Positions 16,022-24,387 of a stretch of DNA of 43,488 bases are shown here, piece by piece (position 1 is the stretch's first letter; every line of letters starts with the position of its first letter). The notes under the pieces are model-generated. The model was given only the letters and a program-made list of their open reading frames with translations, was not told where the DNA came from and made no database searches. The translations under genes were made by a program, and so were the position numbers. This DNA comes from JADJPL01 sp964607915 (lineage in GTDB: Bacteria; Bacteroidota; Bacteroidia; Chitinophagales; Saprospiraceae), in the NCBI GenBank assembly GCA_964607915.1, contig CAZSMU010000014.1, positions 1 through 43,488 on the forward strand, given 5' to 3'.

Positions 16022-16954
16022 TCAGAGCAAAACAGCACCTTCCCGGTTAATCGGGGACACAAAAAGATGGTTTTTTATCCCCTTTTTATCAAATACGGAT
16101 TGCATGGCTCGGCCAATTTCCTCTGCACATCCCGCGTCACCAGACAACGCAAAAATAGAAGGGCCCGCCCCCGAAATGCTACAGCCCAGAGCCCCGGCTT
16201 TTAGTGCAGCTTCTTTTACATCGTAAAAACCAGGGATAAGACAGGCCCGCTGGGGTTCAATAACCACGTCCTCCATAGAGCGCCGAATCAAAGCAAAATC
16301 GCTGTGGTACAAGCCCAGAATAAATCCCGCTAAATTGCCGCTCTGGCGGATAAGTAGGTCCAAAGCCACCTCTTTTTTGAGAATGCTCCTCGCCTCCCGG
16401 GTCAGTACTTCTACTTCGGGATATACTACCGTCGCAAAAAGACCTTCCGGAATGCGCAGCGAACATACATCCAATTCCTGGTTGCTGCGGACCAACACAA
16501 TTCCCCCCAATAGAGAAGGGGCTACATTGTCGGCATGGTAGGCACCATCGGCAATCTGCTCCCCCAATACGGCAAAAGGCAAAAGCTCCCGTTTCTCCAA
16601 GGGCTGCCCCAACAGCTCATTGATCGCCATAACACCTCCTACCGCACTGGCCGCACTGGATCCCAAACCACTGCCAAAAGGCATCTTTTTATGGATTTCC
16701 ATCGCAATCCCCCGCCCGGTCTCGCCTAAATGCGCAAGCAAGGTTTTCGCCGCATATCCAGCTGTATTCTGGTCTATATCGTAGGGAAGCTGTCGGGATA
16801 CTCCTGTGATAGCCTTTATTTCCAGCCCTGGAGAATCCTTGAAATACGCCACGACCTCGTCTCCCGGGCGGTTTAGGGCAAATCCTAAAATATCGTACCC
16901 CACGGCTACATTGGCCACCGATGCAGGGGCAAAAACGCGTACGCTTGAAGGCAT
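16022..16954 (-). CDS. thrB: Homoserine kinase
   Basis: GHMP-superfamily kinase of 310 residues that phosphorylates homoserine using ATP. Typical features are the N-terminal VRVFAPASVANVAVGYD, the glycine/serine-rich ATP loop PFGSGLGSSAASAVGG (92-107) and a C-terminal GCSISGAGPSIFAL. It starts 4 bases after the thrA stop and ends 23 bases before thrC, so all three are one operon in pathway order. Confidence 0.96.
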   Translation of the reverse strand: MPSSVRVFAPASVANVAVGYDILGFALNRPGDEVVAYFKDSPGLEIKAITGVSRQLPYDIDQNTAGYAAKTLLAHLGETGRGIAMEIHKKMPFGSGLGSSAASAVGGVMAINELLGQPLEKRELLPFAVLGEQIADGAYHADNVAPSLLGGIVLVRSNQELDVCSLRIPEGLFATVVYPEVEVLTREARSILKKEVALDLLIRQSGNLAGFILGLYHSDFALIRRSMEDVVIEPQRACLIPGFYDVKEAALKAGALGCSISGAGPSIFALSGDAGCAEEIGRAMQSVFDKKGIKNHLFVSPINREGAVLL

Positions 16955-16958
16955 CTAT

Positions 16959-19430
16959 TTAGCTTAAAAAGTTTCCAATCTTGATGATTTCGGAAAAAAC
17001 GCCCGCCGCAGTAACCTCGGCACCCGCTCCAGGGCCCCGTACTACCAATGGACGCTCTTTGTAGCGCTCCGAAGTGAATACGATCATATTATCGCTCCCA
17101 CTGAGCTGGTAGAAAGGATGCTGCTTATCTACTGCTTGTAACCCGATACGGGCTTCTTGTGGCTCTACAGTAGCTACTATCCGAAGCACTTTCCCCTCCT
17201 CCGCAGCTTGATTTGCTATCTCGTCGAAGTAGGCATCCGCTCCTTCCAAAGCTGTGAAAAATTCTGGTACGGTGGGGGCTTGTGTACAGGGTTCTGGCAA
17301 GAAGGATTGAATCTGTACTTCGTCCGCCTCTATGGCAAGACCCGCTTCCCGCGCCAATATGATCAATTTCCTTCGAATATCGTTACAGAACAAGTCTTCC
17401 CGTGGGTCAGGTTCTGTATAGCCCCGGTCGCGTGCTTCGCGTACCACCTCGCTGAACCGTATGCCCGGCTGAAATGAATTGAAAATAAAGGATAGGGAAC
17501 CTGATAAAACTGCTTCAATTTTATGGATGCGATCGCCGCTTAAAATCAAATCGTTTAGCGTGGAAATGACCGGAAGACCCGCGCCTACATTGGTCTCATA
17601 CTGGAACAACACCCCGCGCTGCTTAGCAATAGACTTCAGTGTTTTGTACTCCTCGTAAGAAGAGGACGTAGCATACTTATTGGGCGTAGAAATGGAAATA
17701 CTCGCCTCCAACACCGCAGCGTAATGATGAGCTACTGCCGGACTCGCCGTATTGTCCACAAAAATAGTATTTGATAAGTTTAGTCTTTTCATCTCGGCAA
17801 TGAATGCTTCCATATCGGTCGGATGCCCTTGAGGGGAGTGGAGCAACTCTTCTTCCCAGGAATCAAGCGCTATGCCTTCTTCCCTAAACAACATCCTTCT
17901 GCTGTTGGCCAACCCCACTACCTTGACTTCCAGGGATTGCTCCCGGAAAAGATACTCCTTTTGAGCCCGTATTTGTCGAAGCAGCGTCTTGCCAATCAAA
18001 CCCGTACCTACTACAAACAAGTGAAGTGCACTGGTTCCCGAAAGAAAAAAGGCCTCGTGCAATACGTTGAGGGCCTTGCTTTCATCCTCCCGATTGACTA
18101 CGACCGAGATATTGAGTTCCGATGAACCCTGGGCTATGGCGATCACGTTAATCCCGTTTTTACCCAGGGCCTGGAACAGACGCCCGGCAATACCAGGTTG
18201 ATAACGCATCCGCTCTCCGATAACCGCTACTACGGAAAGCTGCTCTTCTACTTTCACCGGCTCAATCATCCGATTGCTGAGCTCAGCCTCAAAAGCCTCC
18301 TCGACCGCCTTCCGGGCTTTGGGAGCCAAATCGGGCTGAACCGCAAAGCTGATAGAGTGCTCCGATGAGCCTTGTGTAATCAGAATGACATTGATACCCG
18401 CTTGTGCAAGTGCTCCAAATAGTCGCGCAGCAATACCCGGCACCCCAAACAGCCCACTGCCCTGAAGGGTGAGCAACGCCGTATGGTTAATGGAAGAAAT
18501 GCCCTTCACCGGAGCATCCGGCATGCTGAAGTCGGGCTTCGTAGATACAATGGTACCGGGAAAATCGGGATTGAATGTGTTTTTTATAAGCAGGGGGATG
18601 CGCTTGTCCAGCGCCGGCTGGATAGTAGGCGGATAAATTACCTTAGCCCCGAAATGCGACATTTCCATCGCTTCAGCATAGGTCAAACCAGGTATGGTAA
18701 AGGCCTTTTTCACCTTCCTTGGGTCAGCCGTCAAAACACCGTCCACGTCTGTCCATATTTCAATCACCTCCGCATCCAAAGCCGCCCCAAACAATGCCGC
18801 GGTGTAATCCGAGCCGCCACGCCCTAAAGTAGTGGTCAAACCTCCCTTGGCAGCAGAGCCAATAAATCCTGTAATTACCTGTATATCAGATTTTTGATTA
18901 AAATAGTCCCGAATATTGGAGTAGGTAAGGTGGATATCTACCTTGGCACTCCCAAAGGTCTTGTCTGTCTTGACTACCCGGCGGGCATCGAGGTATTGAG
19001 CCGGTAGCCCTGCTTGTTGTAATGCATAGGTAATGAGAAAGGCTGCATTTCGCTCCCCAAAACTCAATACGTAATCCATCGTCCGGGGCGATACTTCGCG
19101 CACAAGGAAAATACCGTACAGGAGATTTTTGAGCACTTCGTGGTTGTTTTCCAATTCCGGAAGTACTTTTTCAAGAAAAGAGGGAGCCAGCAGAGTCTGC
19201 GCAGCATGGAGATGCCGCTGACTAAAGGCCTCGAAATGTACAAAATAGGAGTCATCTCCTTTTTCAGCTAAACGGCTCATCTGGATGAGCGAATCCGTTA
19301 CGCCACCCATTGCAGAGAAGACTACGGCAAAGTGCTCTCCGCGTTCATGGTATCCCTGAAGTATCCGGGATACCATTTGGATGCGGTCTGGCTGGGCAAC
19401 CGAGGAACCGCCAAATTTTAATACTTTCAT
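16959..19430 (-). CDS. thrA: Bifunctional aspartokinase / homoserine dehydrogenase
   Basis: Catalyses the first and third steps from aspartate to homoserine. The 823-residue fusion has an aspartokinase domain at the N-terminus (MKVLKFGGSSVAQPDRI, then GFIGSAAKGGLTTTLGRGGS and FGAKVIYPP), two ACT regulatory domains at roughly 315-460 (VPGIAARLFGALAQAGINVI and QPGIAGRLFQALGKNGINVI), then an NAD(P)-dependent homoserine dehydrogenase domain from about 465 (VVGTGLIGKTLL). The ACT pair is where threonine feedback inhibition acts in relatives. First gene of the thrABC operon. A hairpin and a possible -7 element lie in the 5' region. Confidence 0.97.
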   Translation of the reverse strand: MKVLKFGGSSVAQPDRIQMVSRILQGYHERGEHFAVVFSAMGGVTDSLIQMSRLAEKGDDSYFVHFEAFSQRHLHAAQTLLAPSFLEKVLPELENNHEVLKNLLYGIFLVREVSPRTMDYVLSFGERNAAFLITYALQQAGLPAQYLDARRVVKTDKTFGSAKVDIHLTYSNIRDYFNQKSDIQVITGFIGSAAKGGLTTTLGRGGSDYTAALFGAALDAEVIEIWTDVDGVLTADPRKVKKAFTIPGLTYAEAMEMSHFGAKVIYPPTIQPALDKRIPLLIKNTFNPDFPGTIVSTKPDFSMPDAPVKGISSINHTALLTLQGSGLFGVPGIAARLFGALAQAGINVILITQGSSEHSISFAVQPDLAPKARKAVEEAFEAELSNRMIEPVKVEEQLSVVAVIGERMRYQPGIAGRLFQALGKNGINVIAIAQGSSELNISVVVNREDESKALNVLHEAFFLSGTSALHLFVVGTGLIGKTLLRQIRAQKEYLFREQSLEVKVVGLANSRRMLFREEGIALDSWEEELLHSPQGHPTDMEAFIAEMKRLNLSNTIFVDNTASPAVAHHYAAVLEASISISTPNKYATSSSYEEYKTLKSIAKQRGVLFQYETNVGAGLPVISTLNDLILSGDRIHKIEAVLSGSLSFIFNSFQPGIRFSEVVREARDRGYTEPDPREDLFCNDIRRKLIILAREAGLAIEADEVQIQSFLPEPCTQAPTVPEFFTALEGADAYFDEIANQAAEEGKVLRIVATVEPQEARIGLQAVDKQHPFYQLSGSDNMIVFTSERYKERPLVVRGPGAGAEVTAAGVFSEIIKIGNFLS

Positions 19431-19498
19431 GAAAATTGATTTTGGAACTTTTCATTGCTCCCCGGACGTTCCCCCCGGAGCAAAGGAGTCACTGCCAA

Positions 19499-19506
19499 CA
19501 AAGGTA
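19499..19506 (-). promoter_or_regulatory. Possible -7 element TACCTTTG for thrABC
   Basis: On the minus strand TACCTTTG fits TAnnTTTG and lies 69 bases before the thrA ATG. No TTG is seen at the expected 17-23 base spacing, so support is weak. Confidence 0.35.
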
Positions 19507-19553
19507 ATCGATTATACCCATTTTAAGGGAATCGAAAACAATATTCAATACTT

Positions 19554-19592
19554 TAGCCTTTATTTTTGCAAAAATTGCAAAAATAAAGGCTA
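19554..19592. repeat. Perfect 18-bp-arm inverted repeat upstream of thrA
   Basis: TAGCCTTTATTTTTGCAA and its exact reverse complement are separated by AAA (19572-19574). A hairpin with 18 paired bases and a three-base loop is possible in DNA or RNA. It lies upstream of the possible thrA -7 element, so it may instead belong to the 3' end of the porQ transcript or be an operator. It is not followed by a T-run on the minus strand. Confidence 0.7.
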
Positions 19593-19607
19593 TTTATTGA
19601 AAAATAT

Positions 19608-19636
19608 TAGACTTGTTGCAAGGAGAGGGTAACGAG
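19608..19636. repeat. Left end of a degenerate TAGACTTGTTGC repeat
   Basis: TAGACTTGTTGCAAGGAGAGGG begins at 19608 and matches the family terminus in its first 12 bases. No convincing right terminus is found before porQ, although the porQ stop is followed on the minus strand by GCGGGGGC. Confidence 0.5.
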
Positions 19637-19733
19637 CTGGAAAAAGGGTATTTGGTTAAATAGGACGAGAATGCCAGTGGCAGGGCTTTTTACGCCCCCC
19701 AGGGGGCCACAGAAGATAGGTAGTAGCCCCCGC

Positions 19734-20891
19734 CTATAGCTTCTGCCTAAAGGCCGAGAGGCTGGTCGATATCCCCAGGTGGTTACTGCCCCCCGCTAGA
19801 TGATAGACACTCCGACCGTAGTCTAAACGGAAGCGGTTGATTTTGATCCCGACACCAAAGGAGAAACCGGCCGCGCTTCCAAATCCCTGGGCACTGAGCT
19901 CTTTTCGGGTGCGATGCCGGTAGGCCATGCGGAGCCTGAAATTTTCGCGAGCCCCAAGCAACAATTCCCCGCTAAAAAGCAAGTGTCGGAAGAGATTATC
20001 CATGCTTTTGGCAAATTTTCCGGGTTCCTGGGGTTCTTCCCCGAATAATATCGCTCCACTTTCGGCATTGGGATCGTCATAGAGTACGTTCCAGCGCTGT
20101 ACATTTTCGTAAAGGAGAGAAAAGCGGAAGGGGAGATAGCGCAGTTGTTTCGATAAGCCAATTTGGATTTCAAAGGGAAGAGGCTCCCGGTCTTCTGCCA
20201 AACCGGAATACGTGCTAAGTTGGGTACCCAAAGAGCGTACCGTGAGGGCAAAGGAAAATTTCTGGGCGCTGTCCTGATATATCAAGCCTAAATCGGAGGA
20301 TATCCCTACCGACTCCAGGGTGCCCAGTGCAGAACTGATGAAACGGGCATTTACCCCCGCGCGAAGGCGCTCGTCCAATTGAAAAGATATGCCCATCAGC
20401 AGGGCATTTTCGCGGGCCTCCACTTCGCCAAGCTCTTGAAAAAACTCATTGGTGGCCTTCAGTGTACCGTAGTTGATGTATTTGATACCTGTGTGAAAGC
20501 CAAGCCTCCACTTTTCAACATAGCGTCCGTAGGCGGCATACCCGTGCTGCACTCCTCCGGCGAGGAAGCTGTGGTGAAAGGCCAGTTGTTGATGTACCCC
20601 CGGATTGAGCAAGGCCGGATTCCCCTCTGCCAGACTGACATCATCGTCCGCCACACTGATGAGCTGACCGCCCAGGGCACTGACACGGGCGCTGGACGGA
20701 AGGTTCAAAAAGGCGTAGGTCGCCCTTCCTCCCGTCCATTGCCCACAGGCGTCAAAGGAACCAAAAAACAATAGCCCGGTAGAGAACAGGATGCCGGGCA
20801 CCCAGGACCTATCTTTCGCAAGCAAAGCGATGGCTGCGCTCAATAGGTCTGTAGAGAACCCCATCCGTTGAAAACACATACGCGGATGCAT
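19734..20891 (-). CDS. porQ: Type IX secretion system protein PorQ-like
   Basis: A predicted outer-membrane beta-barrel-like protein of 385 residues of the PorQ family, a Bacteroidota type IX secretion component linked to processing or display of cargo. Supporting features are TYAFLNLPSSARVSALGG at the start of the mature part, AEGNPALLNP, and amphipathic strands ending in INRFRLDYGRSVYHLAGG. I start at the ATG at 20889-20891, one base after the stop of the MORN-type gene. A longer frame to 20990 would overlap that gene. A hydrophobic signal stretch (VPGILFSTGLLFFGSFDACG) precedes QWTGG. Other T9SS core genes are absent here, as is usual since porQ is often separate. Confidence 0.82.
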   Translation of the reverse strand: MHPRMCFQRMGFSTDLLSAAIALLAKDRSWVPGILFSTGLLFFGSFDACGQWTGGRATYAFLNLPSSARVSALGGQLISVADDDVSLAEGNPALLNPGVHQQLAFHHSFLAGGVQHGYAAYGRYVEKWRLGFHTGIKYINYGTLKATNEFFQELGEVEARENALLMGISFQLDERLRAGVNARFISSALGTLESVGISSDLGLIYQDSAQKFSFALTVRSLGTQLSTYSGLAEDREPLPFEIQIGLSKQLRYLPFRFSLLYENVQRWNVLYDDPNAESGAILFGEEPQEPGKFAKSMDNLFRHLLFSGELLLGARENFRLRMAYRHRTRKELSAQGFGSAAGFSFGVGIKINRFRLDYGRSVYHLAGGSNHLGISTSLSAFRQKL

Positions 20892-20892
20892 T

Positions 20893-21546
20893 TTAAAATG
20901 CCTTTTTCCAAACCGTTCGGCAAATCCCGTTTTCGCACTCCATCGTTTTGACGTGTATGCCTTTGGAATCGTAAAATTTGAGTGTGCCATGTTCCTTATC
21001 GCCGTTTCGATAGTTACCTTCTACCTCGAGGGTTTTTCCATCCGGGTAGTATTCGCGAAAAGGGCCGTTTTCCAGGTTACCCGTAAACGTCACTTCTTCC
21101 CGCAGGGCACCGTTTTCATAGTACGTCTTCCAAAGACCGTCCATCTGGTCGTTTTTATACTGCCCCCGGGTGCGTATCTTCCCGTTGGGATAATACAATT
21201 CGTACGGTCCGTCGAATTTGCCGGCTAGGTGTGTTTCGACAATTTGGGTATCTCCTCGTTCGTAGAAAAGAATTCGGTGACCATCCAGAAGGTCGTCGGC
21301 GTAACGGGCACTTTCCTTAAGCTTTCCATTCTTCCCCCAGCGGCGGTAAATACCTTCTTTTTTACCATTTTTGGGGTTCACGGAGTATTCCACCCGGTCT
21401 TCCCTCTCCTGAAGGGAAACGGCTTCGAGCGTTTGCGCTTTATTTGCTTCCGCTTTAGTTGCAGAAGGGCCAGGAGAGCAGGCAACGGACAGCATAATCA
21501 AAACCGACGCTATGCTCAAGGTCTGGAATGGTATTTTACTCCACAT
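20893..21546 (-). CDS. MORN-repeat (YwqK-like) lipoprotein
   Basis: A 217-residue lipoprotein: the signal segment ends in LSVAC, after which a linker leads into five or more YwqK/MORN-2 style repeats of the pattern G-x-Y-x-x-Y-(Y/F)-x-N-G-x (EGIYRRWGKNGKL, GPYELYYPNGKIR, GLWKTYYENGALR, GPFREYYPDGKTL). Database names such as toxin-antitoxin YwqK antitoxin are historical; nothing here shows an antitoxin role. The preferred start is the ATG at 21544-21546, which overlaps the ugd stop as TGATG, implying translational coupling. A GTG three bases earlier is an alternative. porQ follows after one base. Probably exposed at the cell envelope. Confidence 0.85.
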   Translation of the reverse strand: MWSKIPFQTLSIASVLIMLSVACSPGPSATKAEANKAQTLEAVSLQEREDRVEYSVNPKNGKKEGIYRRWGKNGKLKESARYADDLLDGHRILFYERGDTQIVETHLAGKFDGPYELYYPNGKIRTRGQYKNDQMDGLWKTYYENGALREEVTFTGNLENGPFREYYPDGKTLEVEGNYRNGDKEHGTLKFYDSKGIHVKTMECENGICRTVWKKAF

Positions 21547-22874
21547 CACATACCGGGTTTATTCCCTACGGATTCCCTTCCGATGCTTTCGTAATAGAAG
21601 CCATGCTCGGCCACCATATCCAGATCATAGAGGTTGCGGCCGTCGAAAATGACCGCATTTTTCAACAACTCCTTCATAACGGAGAAGCTGGGGGTGCGGA
21701 ACACACTCCACTCGGTAATGATGGCCAGGGCATCTGCGTGGATGAGTGCTTCGTATTGGTCTTTGCAGTATTGGACCTGGTTCCCAAAGAGTTTTTCCAC
21801 ATTGCCCATAGCTTCCGGGTCGAATGCTTTGATCTGTGCCCCTGCCTTGAGTAATTCTTCGATGATGTACAGGGCGGGGGCTTCGCGGATATCGTCGGTA
21901 TTGGGCTTGAAAGCAAGGCCCCAGATCGCAATGGTTTTGCCCTGGAGTTGATTGCCAAAGAAGGCTTTGATCCGTTCTGCCAGAAGCAAGCGCTGTCGGT
22001 CGTTCACCTGCATGACCGCCCGGAGTATTTTGAAGTCGTATTGTACTTCATCCGCCGTTTTCGCAAGGGCCTGTACGTCTTTGGGGAAGCAGCTGCCTCC
22101 ATATCCGACGCCCGGGAACAAAAAGCGCTTTCCAATGCGGGAATCGCTGCCCATACCCATGCGCACCATATCTACATTGGCTCCTACGATGGTACAAAGG
22201 TTGGCCACCTCGTTCATGAACGAAATGCGGGTAGCGAGGTAGGAGTTGGCCGCGTATTTGGTCATCTCCGACGAGCGTTCATCCATGAACAATATGGGAT
22301 TGCCCTGGCGTACAAAGGGCTCGTACAGTTGGCGCATGCATTTGCGTGCTCTTTCTGAACTCGTGCCCACTACGACGCGGTCGGGCTTGAGGAAATCTTC
22401 AACCGCCACGCCTTCCCGCAAAAATTCAGGATTGGAGACGACGTCGAACAGGGTTTCGCTCAAGTTTTTGGACAATACGGCGTGTACCTTTTCTGCCGTA
22501 CCTACCGGTACCGTACTTTTGTCAACAATTACCTTGTAAGAGGTGATTATACCCGACAGATCTTCAGCTACAGCCATAATATAGGACAAGTCGGCGGAGC
22601 CATCCTCGCCTGGCGGAGTTGGGAGCGCCAGGAAAATGATTTCAGAAGCATCTACGGCTTCCTTTAGGTCGGTCGTGAACTTTAAACGGCCCTGCCGGGT
22701 ATTTCGCTCAAAGATAACTTCCAGGCCGGGCTCGTAGATCGGGATTTCCCCATTTTGCATGCGTGCAACCTTTTCAGCGTCGATATCCACGCAAATCACG
22801 TGGTTTCCTGTTTCGGCAAAACAGGTTCCGGTTACCAGTCCGACATAACCAGTACCTACTACGGCTAAGTTCAT
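21546..22874 (-). CDS. ugd: UDP-glucose 6-dehydrogenase
   Basis: NAD-dependent two-step oxidation of UDP-glucose to UDP-glucuronate, a precursor for polysaccharides. The 442-residue protein has the Rossmann motif VVGTGYVGLVTGTCFAE at the N-terminus, DKSTVPVGT (118-126) and the catalytic Cys262 in GYGGSCFPKD, with a C-terminal domain starting near FKPNTDDIREAP. First gene of a tight cluster ugd, MORN lipoprotein, porQ with overlapping or one-base junctions. No other sugar-nucleotide genes adjoin it. The length and motifs fit the family. Confidence 0.95.
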   Translation of the reverse strand: MNLAVVGTGYVGLVTGTCFAETGNHVICVDIDAEKVARMQNGEIPIYEPGLEVIFERNTRQGRLKFTTDLKEAVDASEIIFLALPTPPGEDGSADLSYIMAVAEDLSGIITSYKVIVDKSTVPVGTAEKVHAVLSKNLSETLFDVVSNPEFLREGVAVEDFLKPDRVVVGTSSERARKCMRQLYEPFVRQGNPILFMDERSSEMTKYAANSYLATRISFMNEVANLCTIVGANVDMVRMGMGSDSRIGKRFLFPGVGYGGSCFPKDVQALAKTADEVQYDFKILRAVMQVNDRQRLLLAERIKAFFGNQLQGKTIAIWGLAFKPNTDDIREAPALYIIEELLKAGAQIKAFDPEAMGNVEKLFGNQVQYCKDQYEALIHADALAIITEWSVFRTPSFSVMKELLKNAVIFDGRNLYDLDMVAEHGFYYESIGRESVGNKPGM

Positions 22875-22916
22875 TTGGTGTTTATTATATAGGATAAAGA
22901 AAAAGGGTTCGGAGAG

Positions 22917-23079
22917 TTGACTTGTTGCGCGGGGTCAGCGAGGAGAGAAAAAAGAGTCGTTTTTAGTCCACACGAAGGCTTTTTGAGGGAGTATAGCCTC
23001 GCTATATGACCGAAAAAAGGCATAGTGTGGGCGAAAAAAGGCCTTTTTGACCCCTCGATGTCCCCGCGCAACAAGTCTA
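22917..23079. repeat. TAGACTTGTTGC repeat, best-preserved full-length copy (163 bp)
   Basis: Terminal arms GACTTGTTGCGCGGGG (22919-22934) and CCCCGCGCAACAAGTC (23062-23077) are perfect inverted repeats. Symmetry continues inward: GAGGAG with CCCCTC, CCACAC with GTGTGG, AAGGCTTTTT with AAAAAAGGC, and TATAGC-CTC-GCTATA at the centre. Nearly all of the element pairs with itself, giving a single hairpin about 80 bases long on each side. Sequence is about 85-90 percent like the copy at 10850-11006 by eye. It lies between ugd and the sugar dehydrogenase gene, whose TAA stop is one base beyond its right TAG terminus. No coding potential. Confidence 0.9.
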
Positions 23080-23080
23080 G

Positions 23081-24232
23081 TTATTTGCCCTGGTAGGAAA
23101 TGCGGTAGATGGCATCTGCGTAGTCATCGGAAACGAGCATGGAACCATCCGGCAGGAACTCGAGATCTACAGGTCTGCCCCACGCTTCGTCTTTTTCCAC
23201 GTCGAGCCAGCCTTGGGCAAACGGCTCATACTTGATGGCGTTGAATTTTTCATCCAGGGTCACCAGGGATATTTTATAGCCCGATTTTTTGGACCGGTTC
23301 CAGGAGCCGTGCTCGGCTACGAGGATTTGGTTTCGATAGGATTGCGGGAATTGCTTTCCGGTGTAGAATTCGAGTCCGAGCGGTGCGGTATGGGGGCCGA
23401 GGTTTTGTGCGGGCGGGGTAAATTCGCTACAGGGACGCTGGGCCTTTACGTCCTGGTCCTGCAGGTCGCCCTGGTGGCAATAAGGGTACCCAAAGTGCAT
23501 AAAATCTTTAGGTGCGCGGTTGAGTTCGCAGGCAGGGATATCGTCGCCGAGCAGGTCGCGGCCGTTGTCGGTGAACCAGAGTTCTTTGGTGACGGGATGC
23601 CAGGTAAACCCAACCGTATTGCGGATGCCGTGCTGTACGATCTCAAGCCCGCTTCCATCAGGGTTGATTCGAGTGAGGCTGGCGTATATTTCTTCCGGTT
23701 CGCAAATATTACAAGGGGCACCTACGGGCACGTAGAGTTTACCATCAGGGCCAAACGCGATATATTTCCACCCGTGGTGGCGGTCAGTCGGGTATTTGTC
23801 ATAAACTACGACGGGCGCGGGTGGGCTGGACAGCTTGGATTCGATTTGATCGAAGCGCAGGATTCGGTTTACTTCGGCTACGAAAAGGGCCCCGTCGCGG
23901 AAGGCTACCCCATTAGGCATATTGAGCCCCGTCGCGATGGTGTACTGTTTGTCGGCGCGCATATCGCCATCGGTATCCCGCAGCGCATACACATTGCCCT
24001 TGTCGCGGGTGCCGACAAACAAGGTTCCACCCGGTGTCAGACAAAGGGAGCGTGCATTGACGACTTTCTCTGCGAAGACCTCTATTTTAAACCCTGCCGG
24101 AAGTTTAATCCGGTCCAATTGCAGGTTGCGCGATTCTTTGGAGCGCAGGAACTTGGGTGCTGGCGGGTTGATATTGCTGCAGTTGAGCATAGTCAGGCCA
24201 AAAAAAATAGCGACGAGAGTGAATTTATGCAT
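23081..24232 (-). CDS. PQQ-dependent sugar (sorbosone) dehydrogenase-like lipoprotein
   Basis: A 383-residue six-bladed beta-propeller of the glucose/sorbosone dehydrogenase (GSDH) family. The N-terminus (MHKFTLVAIFFGLTMLNC) is a lipoprotein signal with Cys at 18. IKLPAGFKIEVFAEKVVNAR opens the propeller. The propeller is seen in GTLFVGTRDKGNVYAL, HHGWKYIAFGPDGKLYVPVG and WSIRNTVGF-like IRNTVGFTWHPVTKELWFTDNG, the metal/PQQ region of the family. HGSWNRSKKSGYK follows. No fused cytochrome domain is present. Actual substrate and cofactor are unproven. Flanked by repeats on both sides, it appears to be a single-gene unit. Confidence 0.85.
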   Translation of the reverse strand: MHKFTLVAIFFGLTMLNCSNINPPAPKFLRSKESRNLQLDRIKLPAGFKIEVFAEKVVNARSLCLTPGGTLFVGTRDKGNVYALRDTDGDMRADKQYTIATGLNMPNGVAFRDGALFVAEVNRILRFDQIESKLSSPPAPVVVYDKYPTDRHHGWKYIAFGPDGKLYVPVGAPCNICEPEEIYASLTRINPDGSGLEIVQHGIRNTVGFTWHPVTKELWFTDNGRDLLGDDIPACELNRAPKDFMHFGYPYCHQGDLQDQDVKAQRPCSEFTPPAQNLGPHTAPLGLEFYTGKQFPQSYRNQILVAEHGSWNRSKKSGYKISLVTLDEKFNAIKYEPFAQGWLDVEKDEAWGRPVDLEFLPDGSMLVSDDYADAIYRISYQGK

Positions 24233-24307
24233 GGCTTGTACAACTAAATTTGGTGTAAACAGAATGATTTTATTGGAAGAAAAGCAAGATAATACTTTCT
24301 ATTTGAA

Positions 24308-24387
24308 TAGGCTGGTTGCAAGGGGTGGCCAAGGGGAAAAAAGAGCGGGTTAGATTGCACTGGGATTCTCTTCCCGCTATAAGGCTA
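24308..24387. repeat. TAGACTTGTTGC repeat, degenerate 80-bp copy
   Basis: The left end is TAGGCTGGTTGCAAGGGG (24308-24325) with GGGGAAAAAAGAGC following as in full copies. The right end, on the minus strand, is TAGCCTTATAGCGGGAAGAG. Its TAG (24385-24387) is the stop codon of the TPR/PD40 gene. Both ends are worn but the position, symmetry and stop-codon overlap match the family. Confidence 0.6.

Larger units (their letters stand above)
19431..19733. other. Gene-free interval between porQ and thrA
   Basis: No coding frame of merit is seen in these 303 bases. Reading in the direction of transcription (minus strand), it holds a GC-rich inverted repeat just after porQ (GGCCCCCTGGGGGGC around 19695-19709), the left part of a degenerate TAGACTTGTTGC repeat (19608), a long A/T-rich palindrome (19554-19592) and a possible -7 element TACCTTTG (19499-19506). 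I found no short leader peptide rich in threonine or isoleucine codons. Confidence 0.6.

Noticed and set aside
20893..21546. YwqK-type protein as the antitoxin of a toxin-antitoxin system
   Set aside because: It has a lipoprotein signal, MORN-like repeats and no toxin partner; the name is inherited from annotation.
22793..22808. CACGTG-containing stretch ATCACGTGGTTTCC in ugd as a third parS
   Set aside because: The outer half-sites do not match TGTT/AACA, so it is only an E-box-like hexamer within coding sequence.
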